From: AP-15 sp963700185
GTDB lineage: Bacteria > Pseudomonadota > Alphaproteobacteria > ATCC43930 > CGMCC-115725
Direction: 5' to 3'
Length of the DNA: 64,000 nucleotides
NCBI GenBank assembly: GCA_963700185.1
Contig: CAVOWP010000018.1
Span: forward strand, 166,032 to 230,031
Part shown: positions 44,220 to 52,769 of the stretch, in pieces
Layout of the letters: each line of letters starts with the position of its first letter
Numbering within the stretch: position 1 is the first letter of the stretch
Notes under the pieces: generated by a model
The model's database searches: none
What the model was told of the DNA's origin: nothing
Seen by the model: the letters and a program-made list of their open reading frames with translations, nothing else
Program-made: the position numbers and the translations under genes

Positions 44220-45291
44220 TCAGCCGCTTGCCGGCGGCTTCCAGATGCCGCGCTCCTGCATCAGCCGGACCTGTTGGTCGATGACCTCCCGCTTGTATTC
44301 GGCGTGCCGGCCGGGGACCCTGTCGAGATAGAGGTTCTTCGGATAGATCGGCTGCTCGTATATGATCTGCGCGAGTTCGGCGCGGATGTCCTTGGGCCAG
44401 TTTGTCACCTGCGCCGATTGCCGATGGTGGCGCAGCGCCTCGATGTTGATCACCCCGGCGACGAAGGTCGAGCCGTTCGTGTCGCGCTGCTTGCCGACGA
44501 TCGCGCCGCGGTAGTCGACGATCATCGACTGGCCGCCGCCGGCGTCGATCGGCGTCTCGCTGTCCGGGTAGAGGTGGTAGCCGCCGATATTGGGCGCGAC
44601 GATGTACATGTTGTTCTCGAGCGCACGCGCCCGGTTTGAAATCTCGAAGAAATCGTTCTCGGTGAAAGGCGTCGGGAGCGAGGCGCGATAGACCACCTCG
44701 GCGCCGTTGAGGGCGAGACCGCGGCCGTTCTCGGGGTAGCTGCCTTCCATCGCCATCATGATCCCGAGGCGCCCAATCGCGGTGTCGGCGACCGGCCAGA
44801 ACGCCTGCAATGTGCGGCCGTATTTCTCGACCCACCAGTCGAAGACATCGTGCGGCGAGATCGAGCGCTCGCAGGGCAGCAGAGCCGAGATCTTGTAATG
44901 CTTCAGGACGACCGCGCCGTCCGGATCGACAACGAAAGCCGACATTGAAGAAACGGTCGGGCCAGTCTTCGTGACGCGCCTTGGCCTGCGCCATGATGAA
45001 CACGCCCCAATTGCGAGCGAGCCGCCCGAGGCGATCGGTCTCCGGGCCGGGGATGTCGATCGCGCAGTTGCGTGCGAATTCGGTGTGATCGACGTCGAGG
45101 ACCTCGTCGTTGAACCCCTGTAGCGCACCCTCGGGAATGGCCACGAGACGGACCGGGATGTCCAGATTGGACAACCAGAACGCTGCCTTTGTCAGGCTTT
45201 CCAGGTGCTCCAAGTTTTTCTCGATGTCCTCCCGGCGGCGAATGCCCCAGAAGCTCGGGATCAACCCCACGGCGGTGTAAGGTTCGATCAT
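44220..45291 (-). CDS. Nitrilase-superfamily protein lacking the catalytic Cys (one apparent frameshift)
   Basis: About 356 residues when restored. Two of the three catalytic residues are recognisable: Glu54 (VAIPEGALQGF) and a Lys at about 130-133 (VVLKHYKISALLP). The nucleophile motif reads GIMMAMEGSYPE, so the position of the catalytic cysteine (about 180) is Ala. The codon is clear, and this is away from the frameshift, which is an extra base near 44941 (span 3n+1). The protein may be a non-hydrolytic relative or use another mechanism. It lies 28 bases after adk and before trpB2, interrupting the normal adk-rpsM order. Confidence 0.82.
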
Positions 45292-45319
45292 TCCGATCCC
45301 CCTTGAGATCGTTGGCGGC

Positions 45320-45964
45320 TCACCCGATGATCTTGTCGATCTCTCGCGTCACCGCGTCGATGTCGGCCCTGCCGTCGACCCGGCGCAGAATGCCGCGATC
45401 GCGATAATACGGCAGGATCGGCGCGGTCTGACGATGATAGACTTCGAACCGGGCCTTGACTGCGTCGGGCCGGTCGTCGGCGCGGCAGACAAATTCGCTG
45501 CTGCCGCATACGTCGCAGATCCCTTCGCGGCTCGGCCGGTTATACCGTTCGTGATAGCTCGCGCCGCACTGGGTGCAGGTGAACCGACCGGACAGCCGAT
45601 CGACGAGCGCCGCCTCGTCGACGTCGAGCAAGATCACATGGTCGAGCTTCAGATTATGCTCGGCGAGCATCGCGTCCAGCGCCTCGGCCTGCGGCACGTT
45701 GCGCGGGAACCCGTCGAGGATGAAGCCTCGGCTACAGTCAGGCTGCCGGATACGCTGGTCGATCATCTCGACGATGATGTCGTCGGGCACCAACTGCCCG
45801 GAATCCATAATGGCTTTGACGCGGCGTCCGAACTCTGTGTCGGAGTCGGTCGTCGTGCGCAGCATATCGCCGGTGGACAGCTGGACGATGCCGTGGGTCT
45901 GCTCGATCCGCTTCGCCTGAGTGCCCTTACCAGAGCCCGGCGGCCCGAGCAGGATGACGTTCAT
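45320..45964 (-). CDS. adk: Adenylate kinase
   Basis: This 214-residue enzyme balances ATP, ADP and AMP. The P-loop GPPGSGKGTQ is at 7-16 and the AMP-binding GFPRN is present. The long lid holds a four-cysteine zinc site (FTCTQCGASYH and CDVCGSSEFVC). Its ATG overlaps the secY stop by four bases, giving coupled translation at the end of the spc operon. Confidence 0.97.
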   Translation of the reverse strand: MNVILLGPPGSGKGTQAKRIEQTHGIVQLSTGDMLRTTTDSDTEFGRRVKAIMDSGQLVPDDIIVEMIDQRIRQPDCSRGFILDGFPRNVPQAEALDAMLAEHNLKLDHVILLDVDEAALVDRLSGRFTCTQCGASYHERYNRPSREGICDVCGSSEFVCRADDRPDAVKARFEVYHRQTAPILPYYRDRGILRRVDGRADIDAVTREIDKIIG

Positions 45965-47310
45965 CCGCGGCGTCCCCGCAGCTTCGCCTTGCGGATCAGG
46001 CCTTCATATTGGTGGGCGAGGAGGTGCGAGTGGATCTGCGCAACGGTATCCATCGTGACGCTGACCACGATCAGGAGACTGGTCCCGCCGAAATAGAACG
46101 GGACCGAATATTCCGAGATCAGGATCTCGGGAAGGATGCACACCGCGGCGAGATAGGCAGCCCCGACGACGGTCAACCGTGTCAGGATGTAGTCCAGATA
46201 ATCGGCGGTGTTTTTCCCGGGCCGAATCCCGGGAATGAACCCGCCGTATTTCCGCAGATTGTCCGCGGTCTCCGTGGGGTTGAAGACGATTGCCGTATAG
46301 AAGAAGCAGAAGAACACGATCAGTCCGACATAGAGCGCCATATAGAGCGGCCGGCCATGTGCGAGATAGGCCGTGATCTCGCCGATCCAGCTAAAACTGC
46401 TCTGGCCATTGGCTTCGAAATTCGCCACCGTCGCGGGCAGCAGCAACAGCGAGGAGGCGAAGATCGGCGGGATGACGCCCGAGGTATTGATCTTCAGCGG
46501 CAGGTGGGACGAGTCGCCGCCGAACATCTTGTTGCCCATCTGGCGCTTTGGATACTGGACGAGGATGCGGCGCTGCGCGCGCTCCATGAAGACGATGAAT
46601 GCGACGACCGCAACCGACATCACCAAAAAAATGATGATGAAGACGGTCGAGATCGCGCCGGTGCGCCCGAGTTCGAGGGTGGAAGCGAGCGCGTGCGGCA
46701 GGTTCGCGACGATGCCGGCCATGATGATCAGGGAGATGCCGTTACCGACCCCGCGCGCCGTAATCTGCTCGCCGAGCCACATCAGAAAGACCGTGCCGCT
46801 GACCAATGTCACAACAGTCACGAGGCGGAAGAACAGTCCGGGATCGAGCACCGCAGTCTGAGCACCCGCGCGCATGCCCTCCAGGCCGACGGCGATCCCA
46901 TAGGACTGGACCGCCGCCAGGAGGACGGTGCCGAGGCGAGTGTACTGGTTCAGCTTTTTGCGCCCGCTCTCGCCTTCTTTTTTTAGCGCCTCCAGGGTCG
47001 GGGAAACCGCCGTCAGCAGCTGAACTATGATCGATGCCGATATGTACGGCATGATGTTCAACGCGAAGATCGTCATCCGCCCGAGCGCGCCGCCCGAGAA
47101 CATGTCGAACATGCCGAGGATGCCGCCGGCGTTGCGTGAGAACACGTCCTGCAGAATCGCCGGGTCGATCCCGGGGATCGGGATGTAGGTGCCGAGCCGG
47201 TAGATCACCAAGGCGCCGAGCGTGAACCAGATCCGGCTCTTGAGCTCGGTCGCCTTGGAGAAGGCCGAGAAATTTATGCTCGAAGCGAGTTGTTCGGCGG
47301 CTGACGCCAT
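45961..47310 (-). CDS. secY: Protein translocase subunit SecY
   Basis: This 449-residue ten-helix channel subunit of the Sec translocon contains the plug/TM2 region (GGILGMFDMFSGGALGRMTI), the loop before TM6-7 (ERAQRRILVQYPKRQMGNKM) and the C-terminal IPGIRPGKNTADYLD segment. Its position between rplO and adk is canonical. Confidence 0.97.
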   Translation of the reverse strand: MASAAEQLASSINFSAFSKATELKSRIWFTLGALVIYRLGTYIPIPGIDPAILQDVFSRNAGGILGMFDMFSGGALGRMTIFALNIMPYISASIIVQLLTAVSPTLEALKKEGESGRKKLNQYTRLGTVLLAAVQSYGIAVGLEGMRAGAQTAVLDPGLFFRLVTVVTLVSGTVFLMWLGEQITARGVGNGISLIIMAGIVANLPHALASTLELGRTGAISTVFIIIFLVMSVAVVAFIVFMERAQRRILVQYPKRQMGNKMFGGDSSHLPLKINTSGVIPPIFASSLLLLPATVANFEANGQSSFSWIGEITAYLAHGRPLYMALYVGLIVFFCFFYTAIVFNPTETADNLRKYGGFIPGIRPGKNTADYLDYILTRLTVVGAAYLAAVCILPEILISEYSVPFYFGGTSLLIVVSVTMDTVAQIHSHLLAHQYEGLIRKAKLRGRRG

Positions 47311-47369
47311 CTACCATTCCTTACAAATTGCCCGGTCCTACCAAACAGCCCCGAGCGGCGCCGCCGTGT

Positions 47370-47873
47370 TTAGGCCGAGGCGGTGTCCTCCGGCTTCTGT
47401 TCCTTCGCACGCCCGGCGGGAAGGATGACCTTGCCTCCGGCCTTCTCGACGGCGGCAATCGCTGCCTCGGAGGCACCGGCGACCTCGATGGTAATCGCCG
47501 CGCGCAGCTCGCCCTTGGCCAACAGCCGGACACCATCGCCGAGCCGCCGCAGCAAGCCCGACGAGACGAGCGCCCTGCCGTCGAGCGTGCCGTCGGCCTT
47601 CAGTTTACCACTATCCAGCGCCGCCTGCAGGCGCCCGAGATTCACAATCTTCAAATCCTTGCGGAAAATCTTGTTGTTGAATCCGCGCTTCGGCAATCGG
47701 CGATGCAATGGCGTCTGGCCGCCCTCAAAGCCGTTCAATGCCACGCCGGTCCGCGCCGTCTGGCCTTTGCCGCCGCGCGCCGAGGTCTTGCCCTTGCCCG
47801 AGCCGATGCCGCGCCCGAGCCGCTTGGCGCGGTAATGCGCCCCGGGATTGTCCCTGATCTCGTTGAGCTTCAT
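47370..47873 (-). CDS. rplO: 50S ribosomal protein L15
   Basis: This 167-residue protein starts MKLNEIRDNPGAHYRAKRLG and has the glycine-rich GRGIGSGKGKTSARGGKGQ block that is diagnostic of L15. It has an alanine-rich C-terminal end slightly longer than in Escherichia coli. It lies between rpmD and secY. Confidence 0.97.
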   Translation of the reverse strand: MKLNEIRDNPGAHYRAKRLGRGIGSGKGKTSARGGKGQTARTGVALNGFEGGQTPLHRRLPKRGFNNKIFRKDLKIVNLGRLQAALDSGKLKADGTLDGRALVSSGLLRRLGDGVRLLAKGELRAAITIEVAGASEAAIAAVEKAGGKVILPAGRAKEQKPEDTASA

Positions 47874-47949
47874 CGCCTCGCCTTCCTAACCTGTCGGGCG
47901 GCTTGTCCTCGCCCACCCGCCCTTAGGGCTTGTAAGCGAGGGAAAACCC

Positions 47950-48144
47950 TCACTCGTCTTCCACGACCCGGACAAGGTGTTTCACCTTGTTGATCATACC
48001 CCGAACCGCGGGCGTGTCTTCGAGAACACGCCGGCGATGCCGCTTGTTCAACCCGAGACCCTTGAGCGTTGCTTCCTGGCCCGGCTTGCGCCCGATCGGA
48101 CTTCCGAGCTGCTCGACCGTGACCGTCCTCTTGCCCTCCATCAC
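47950..48144 (-). CDS. rpmD: 50S ribosomal protein L30
   Basis: This 64-residue protein contains RTVTVEQLGSPIGRKPGQEA and NKRHRRRVLEDTPAVRGMIN, the L30 pattern. It overlaps the rpsE stop by four bases (ATGA) and precedes rplO. A second ATG is the next codon; either could be the start. Confidence 0.96.
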   Translation of the reverse strand: MMEGKRTVTVEQLGSPIGRKPGQEATLKGLGLNKRHRRRVLEDTPAVRGMINKVKHLVRVVEDE

Positions 48145-48740
48145 GCGTTCTCGCGCGGTTCGGCATCGCGCCGGCCGAGGATTTCGCCGACCTTTTTGCC
48201 GCGACGCGCCGCGACCGCGCGCGGGCTGGTTGCCCGGCCCAAGGCGACAAAAGTCGCCTTGATCATGTTGTGCGGGTTTGGACTGCCGATCGACTTGGCG
48301 ACCACGTCGTGCACGCCGAGCGCCTCGAAAATCGCGCGCATCGGGCCGCCGGCGATGATCCCGGTCCCCGGCTTGGCGGCGCGGACGACCACGTGGCCGG
48401 CGCCATAGCTGCTGACGATGTCGTGATGCAATGTGCGACCCTCGCGCAACGGCACGCGGATCATGCCGCGCCGCGCCTGCTCGGTGGCCTTGCGAATGGC
48501 TTCGGGCACCTCTCTGGCCTTGCCCGAGCCATAGCCGACCCGACCCTTGCGGTCCCCAACCACGACCAGCGCGGCGAAACCGAAGCGCCGGCCGCCCTTC
48601 ACCACCTTGGCGACACGATTGATGTTGACCAGCTTCTCGGTGAACTCGCTGTCCTCGCGCTCGCGCCCCTGCCGGTCGCCGTCCCGTCCGCGCCGGTCGC
48701 CCTGCGTGCGTGCCTGCGTGCGTGCCTGTGTGCGTGCCAT
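48141..48740 (-). CDS. rpsE: 30S ribosomal protein S5
   Basis: This 199-residue protein has the N-terminal double-stranded-RNA-binding-like domain (RVAKVVKGGRRFGFAALVVV) and the C-terminal domain ending near HNMIKATFVAL. The N-terminal extension contains three ARTQ repeats from a 12-base tandem repeat, then a charged RGRDGDRQGREREDSEF stretch. The start at 48740 fits the 10-base spacing from rplR. Confidence 0.96.
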   Translation of the reverse strand: MARTQARTQARTQGDRRGRDGDRQGREREDSEFTEKLVNINRVAKVVKGGRRFGFAALVVVGDRKGRVGYGSGKAREVPEAIRKATEQARRGMIRVPLREGRTLHHDIVSSYGAGHVVVRAAKPGTGIIAGGPMRAIFEALGVHDVVAKSIGSPNPHNMIKATFVALGRATSPRAVAARRGKKVGEILGRRDAEPRENA

Positions 48741-48750
48741 GCCGATCCCT

Positions 48751-49116
48751 TCAGAAATCCAGACCGCCCTCGCGGGCGGCATCGGCCAAAGCTTTGACCC
48801 GGCCATGAAACAGATAAGCGCCGCGATCGAAGACGACCTGCTCGACCCCGGCCGCTTTGGCCCTCTCGGCCACCAGCTTGCCGACGGCGCTCGCCGCGGC
48901 AATGTCGGCGCCGGTCTTGAGGCCGGTCTTCAGCCCGCCATCGAGGGTCGAGGCCGCCGCCAGAGTGCGTCCAGTCGTGTCGTCGATGACTTGCGCGTAG
49001 ATGTGCTTGGACGAACGAAACACCGAGAGGCGCGGCCGGTTGTTGGGGGCCCGGCGCAAATTGCGCCGAACCCGCAGCCGCCGGCGCAAAAAGAGGGCTT
49101 TGGCTTTCTCGGACAT
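48751..49116 (-). CDS. rplR: 50S ribosomal protein L18
   Basis: This 121-residue 5S-rRNA-binding protein has RPRLSVFRSSKHIYAQVIDD and the C-terminal VVFDRGAYLFHGRVKALADA, both conserved in L18. It lies between rplF (4 bases) and rpsE. Confidence 0.97.
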   Translation of the reverse strand: MSEKAKALFLRRRLRVRRNLRRAPNNRPRLSVFRSSKHIYAQVIDDTTGRTLAAASTLDGGLKTGLKTGADIAAASAVGKLVAERAKAAGVEQVVFDRGAYLFHGRVKALADAAREGGLDF

Positions 49117-49120
49117 CGGT

Positions 49121-49655
49121 TTACTTCTTCTTGCCTTCCTTGCGGCGGACGGTCTCGGTCGAGTATTTGATGCCCTTGCCCTTGTAGGGCTCCGGCGGGC
49201 GGTAGGCGCGGATCTCGGCTGCGACCTGGCCGACCCGCTGGCGGTCGGCGCCGCTGACTCTTGATCAGGGTCGGCCTTTCGCAGACGATATTGACGTCAC
49301 TGGGGATGGGATACGGGATCTCGTGGCTGTAGCCGAGCTGCAGATTGAGCGTGTTGCCCTGCACCGCGGCGCGGTAGCCGACGCCATTGATTTCCAGGGT
49401 GACCGAAAAGCCTTTCGCGACTCCGGTGACCATGTTGTTCACCAACGCCCGGGTCGTGCCCCACATCGCTCGGGCATGTTTCGTGTCGTTCTTCGGCGCG
49501 ATCGTGACCGCGCCGTCGGCGATCGCAGCGGTAACCTCGTTGCTGACGACGAGGCGCAATGTGCCGAGACTGCCCTTGGCGCTCAGGGTCTGCCCCGACA
49601 TCTGCACTTCGACCCCGCTCGGTATCGCGACGGGATGCTTGCCAACACGCGACAT
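49121..49655 (-). CDS. rplF: 50S ribosomal protein L6 (one apparent frameshift)
   Basis: The N-terminus is MSRVGKHPVAIPSGVEVQMS, with the first L6 domain and NMVTGVAKGFSVTLEINGVG. The second domain is out of frame by one extra base near 49257. Beyond it the conserved GADRQRVGQVAAEIR, YKGKGIKYSTE and a lysine end continue to TAA at 49121. The span is 3n+1; the restored product is 177 residues, the family norm. L6 is nearly indispensable, so a base-call error is likely. Confidence 0.94.
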
Positions 49656-49663
49656 GGCGAACC

Positions 49664-50062
49664 TCAGAACACGCGGCAGAGGACCTCGCCGCCGACTTTC
49701 GCGGCGCGAGCCTCGTTGTCCGACAGGACCCCTCGCGGAGTCGACAGAATGGATATGCCGAGCCCGTTATAGCTGCGCGGCAGGTCGATGATCCGCGAAT
49801 AAATGCGCCGGCCCGGCTTCGACACGCGCGAAATCTCCCGAATTACGGGCTCGCCATCGACATATTTCAGCTCGATGCGCAGCTCCGAAACGCCAGCACT
49901 AACATTTTCGCGGGTAAAGCCGCGGATGTATCCCTCGCGCTTCAGCACTTCGAGCACATTGGCGCGGATCTTCGAGGCGGGAGAGGCGACGACGGCCTGC
50001 CGCGCCCTCTGCCCGTTGCGGATCCGCGTCAGCATGTCTCCGAGGGGATCGCTCATCGTCAT
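49664..50062 (-). CDS. rpsH: 30S ribosomal protein S8
   Basis: This 132-residue protein begins MSDPLGDMLTRIRNGQRARQ (after a two-residue MT), and ends with ISILSTPRGVLSDNEARAAK and GGEVLCRVF, the S8 rRNA-binding signature. It lies between rpsN and rplF. Confidence 0.97.
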   Translation of the reverse strand: MTMSDPLGDMLTRIRNGQRARQAVVASPASKIRANVLEVLKREGYIRGFTRENVSAGVSELRIELKYVDGEPVIREISRVSKPGRRIYSRIIDLPRSYNGLGISILSTPRGVLSDNEARAAKVGGEVLCRVF

Positions 50063-50077
50063 CGGCCGCGCTCCCGC

Positions 50078-50383
50078 CTACCAGCTCGACTTGACCATGC
50101 CCGGGATCAGCCCGGCAGAGGCGAGCTCCCGCACAGCAATTCGCGACAGCTTGAATTTCCGGTAATACCCGCGCGGCCGGCCGGTCAGGGAGCAGCGGTT
50201 GCGAACCCGCGTCGCCGAGGCATTGCGCGGTAATTCGGCCAGCTTCAACTGTGCCGCGAACCGATCCTCGGGAGGCGCTGTCCGGTCGATCGCGACCGCC
50301 TTCAGCCTTGCCCGCCGCACGGCGATGCTCTTGGCGAGCTTGGCCCGCCTGGCGTTTTTCTCGATTGAGCTCTTTTTTGCCAC
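50078..50383 (-). CDS. rpsN: 30S ribosomal protein S14
   Basis: This 101-residue S14 is of the long, zinc-free class: RNRCSLTGRPRGYYRKFKLS has no CxxC pairs, and the C-terminus is ELASAGLIPGMVKSSW. It lies between rplE and rpsH. Confidence 0.97.
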   Translation of the reverse strand: MAKKSSIEKNARRAKLAKSIAVRRARLKAVAIDRTAPPEDRFAAQLKLAELPRNASATRVRNRCSLTGRPRGYYRKFKLSRIAVRELASAGLIPGMVKSSW

Positions 50384-50403
50384 CTAGCTAGACCTCCGAG
50401 TAT

Positions 50404-50949
50404 TCAATTGGCAAACGGCATATCGAAGGCTTTGAGGAGTGCCTTAGCCTCTGGGTCCGTCCTTGCGGTCGTCACGATGACGACGTCCATGCCGCGCGTC
50501 GCATCGACCCGGTCGTAGTCGATTTCGGGAAAGACGAGCTGTTCCTTGAGGCCGAGGGCAAAATTGCCCCGTCCGTCGAAACTCCTGCCCGATATGCCGC
50601 GAAAATCGCGAACACGGGGCAGCGCCACGGTGATCAGGCGATCGAGGAATTCATACATCCGCGTGCGGCGCAACGTCACCTTGCACCCGATCGGCATGCC
50701 CTGGCGCAGCTTGAAGGTTGCTATCGACCGCTTCGCCTTGGTGATGACCGGATGCTGGCCGGTGATCGCAGTCAAGTCGCCGGCTGCCGCTTCCGCTTTC
50801 TTGCTGTCCTGCACCGCCTCGCCGACACCCATATTGACCACGATCTTCTCGAGGCGCGGCACTTGCATCGGGTTCTTGTAACCGAACTCCTGCATCAGCG
50901 CCGGGCGGACGGTCGTCTCATACTGTTCGTGCAGGCGCGCCCTGGCCAT
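50404..50949 (-). CDS. rplE: 50S ribosomal protein L5
   Basis: This 181-residue 5S-rRNA-binding protein has KIVVNMGVGEAVQDSKKAEA, TLRRTRMYEFLDRLITVALP and the C-terminal DVVIVTTARTDPEAKALL. The start at 50949 (MARARLHEQYE) leaves 4 bases after rplX; an earlier in-frame ATG would overlap rplX and is rejected. Confidence 0.97.
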   Translation of the reverse strand: MARARLHEQYETTVRPALMQEFGYKNPMQVPRLEKIVVNMGVGEAVQDSKKAEAAAGDLTAITGQHPVITKAKRSIATFKLRQGMPIGCKVTLRRTRMYEFLDRLITVALPRVRDFRGISGRSFDGRGNFALGLKEQLVFPEIDYDRVDATRGMDVVIVTTARTDPEAKALLKAFDMPFAN

Positions 50950-50953
50950 CCCT

Positions 50954-51274
50954 TCACCTGTCGATGATTTCGCCCGAGCGGCGGGCGAACCGGACCTTGC
51001 GGCCATCCTGGAGAAACTTGTACCCGACCCGGGTCGGTTTGCTTGACTGCGGGTCGATATGCGCGACGTTGGAGATGTGGATCGTCAACTCCTTCTCGAC
51101 GATACCGCCGGGCTCGCCCATGCGTGGCCGGGTATGCCGCTTGGCGACGTGCACCCCCTGCACGATGACCCGCTCTTCGCTGGGAAAGACACGCAAGACC
51201 TCGCCGGTCCTGCCCTTGTCACGGCCGCTGATGACGACGACGTTATCGCCCTTCTTGATCTTCATCTTCGGCAT
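50954..51274 (-). CDS. rplX: 50S ribosomal protein L24
   Basis: This 106-residue protein has the KOW-type start KIKKGDNVVVISGRDKGRTG and the VAKRHTRPRMGEPGGIVEKE block. A palindrome pair separates it from rplN, whereas elsewhere in this operon the genes nearly touch. Confidence 0.97.
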   Translation of the reverse strand: MPKMKIKKGDNVVVISGRDKGRTGEVLRVFPSEERVIVQGVHVAKRHTRPRMGEPGGIVEKELTIHISNVAHIDPQSSKPTRVGYKFLQDGRKVRFARRSGEIIDR

Positions 51275-51296
51275 GCTTGCACCTCAGCAGCCGTTA

Positions 51297-51381
51297 CCGT
51301 CACCCCCGCGAAAGCGCGAGCCCAGGCTCGCCACGCCGGCAGCTCGACGCTCTGGATTCCCGCTTCCGCGGGAATGACGAA
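51297..51381. repeat. Paired palindromes inside the spc operon (GTCA/TCCA family)
   Basis: The left arm is CGTCACCCCCGCGAAAGCGC followed by GAGCCCAGG. The right arm (from 51350) is CTCTGGATTCCCGCTTCCGC followed by GGGAATGACG. It fills most of the 130-base gap between rplN and rplX. It closely resembles the pair at 44121-44202. Confidence 0.84.
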
Positions 51382-51404
51382 CTGGCGGCACCGATCGGCT
51401 GATT

Positions 51405-51773
51405 TCATAGGACTTCGGGCGCCAACGACACGATTTTCATGAACCGGCGCGCCCGCAACTCACGGGTTACGGGACCAAAGATGCGTGTCCCGATGGGCTC
51501 GTTTTGATTGGTGATCAGCACGGCGGCGTTGCGGTCGAAGCGAATGGCGCTGCCGTCGGTGCGGCGTATTTCCTTCGCCGTCCGTACGATGACCGCACGG
51601 TGCACATCGCCCTTCTTGACCCGGCCGCGCGGGATCGCCTCCTTGACCGAGACGATGATCACGTCGCCGATCGTCGCGGTCTTACGTTTCGAGCCGCCCA
51701 GCACTTTGATGCATTGCACCCGGCGCGCGCCGGAATTATCGGCGACGTCGAGATTTGTTTGCATCTGGATCAT
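51405..51773 (-). CDS. rplN: 50S ribosomal protein L14
   Basis: This 122-residue protein begins MIQMQTNLDVADNSGARRVQ and contains GDVIIVSVKEAIPRGRVKKG, both diagnostic of L14. It overlaps the rpsQ stop by four bases. Confidence 0.98.
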   Translation of the reverse strand: MIQMQTNLDVADNSGARRVQCIKVLGGSKRKTATIGDVIIVSVKEAIPRGRVKKGDVHRAVIVRTAKEIRRTDGSAIRFDRNAAVLITNQNEPIGTRIFGPVTRELRARRFMKIVSLAPEVL

Positions 51774-52132
51774 GCAACACCTTCCGCGGGCTCGGCGGTT
51801 TCGATGCCGGCATCGGGCGATTCGAGTTCCGTCATATCGGCCGCGGCCGTCACCGGTTCGGGAGTCCTACGAGCGGAGCGGCGGCCGGGCGCCGCATCTG
51901 CCGGTCCGCCGATCACAACCCAGCATTTGCGCTTGGAGATCGGACGGCTCTCCTCGATCCGCACGACATCGCCGGAGCGGTAGCTGTTGTTCTCGTCATG
52001 CGCCGCATATTTCTTCGAATGCGTGACGAATTTCTTGTAAATGGGGTGCATCACGCGACGCTCCACCCGAACGATCACCGTCTTGTCAGAGGCGTCGCTG
52101 ACGACCACACCCTGAAGGACGCGTTTCGACAT
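51770..52132 (-). CDS. rpsQ: 30S ribosomal protein S17 with C-terminal extension
   Basis: The first 80 or so residues are a normal S17 (RVLQGVVVSDASDKTVIVRV, then RSGDVVRIEESRPISKRKCW). A further 40 residues rich in Ala, Glu, Pro and Thr follow, to a total of 120. The tail has no homology I recognise. The ATG overlaps the rpmC stop by one base. Confidence 0.95.
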   Translation of the reverse strand: MSKRVLQGVVVSDASDKTVIVRVERRVMHPIYKKFVTHSKKYAAHDENNSYRSGDVVRIEESRPISKRKCWVVIGGPADAAPGRRSARRTPEPVTAAADMTELESPDAGIETAEPAEGVA

Positions 52133-52341
52133 TACATTCTTCCTTCGGGTGTGGCGCGGCGCCGCTCGCCCAGCACCGTCTTGATGCGGGCGATGTTGCG
52201 CCGAACCTGCCGAACCCGAGCGGTGTTTTCGAGCTGGCCATTGGCTCGTTGGAAACGCAAATTGAAGATCTCCTTGCCGAGACCGTCGAGTTCACCCGTC
52301 AACTCGTCGTCGGTTTTGGCCCTGGCATCGGTGGCCTTCAT
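52132..52341 (-). CDS. rpmC: 50S ribosomal protein L29
   Basis: This 69-residue two-helix protein contains TDDELTGELDGLGKEIFNLR and RVRQVRRNIARIKTVLGER, the L29 pattern. It is coupled to rplP (TGATG) and to rpsQ (TAATG). Confidence 0.96.
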   Translation of the reverse strand: MKATDARAKTDDELTGELDGLGKEIFNLRFQRANGQLENTARVRQVRRNIARIKTVLGERRRATPEGRM

Positions 52342-52763
52342 CAGGCGACCTCCTCGCCTTGGCGGGCGACGAAACGCGTTGCGATCGGCAGTTTGGCGGC
52401 GGCGAGATCGAACGCCTCGCGGGCAATATCGCCCGGCACCCCGTCGAGCTCGAACATGATGCGGCCGGGCTTTACTCGGCAGATCCAGAATTCCGGCGAG
52501 CCCTTGCCGCTGCCCATGCGAACTTCGGCCGGCTTCTGCGACACCGGCACATCGGGGAAAATGCGGATCCAAACCCGGCCGGCGCGGCGGATGTGGCGCG
52601 TTATCGCCCGCCGCGCCGCCTCGATTTGGCGGGCTGTGATCCGCCCGGGGTCGGAGGCCTTCAGGCCGTAGGCGCCAAAATTCAATTCCGTCCCGCCCTT
52701 CGCGAGACCATGGACGCGCCCTTTATGGGCCTTACGGTATTTACTTCTTTTCGGAGCGAGCAT
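52341..52763 (-). CDS. rplP: 50S ribosomal protein L16
   Basis: This 140-residue protein has MLAPKRSKYRKAHKGRVHGL at the start, ITRHIRRAGRVWIRIFPDVP in the middle and WICRVKPGRIMFELDGV, all conserved in L16. It lies between rpsC and rpmC. Confidence 0.98.
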   Translation of the reverse strand: MLAPKRSKYRKAHKGRVHGLAKGGTELNFGAYGLKASDPGRITARQIEAARRAITRHIRRAGRVWIRIFPDVPVSQKPAEVRMGSGKGSPEFWICRVKPGRIMFELDGVPGDIAREAFDLAAAKLPIATRFVARQGEEVA

Positions 52764-52769
52764 GATCCA

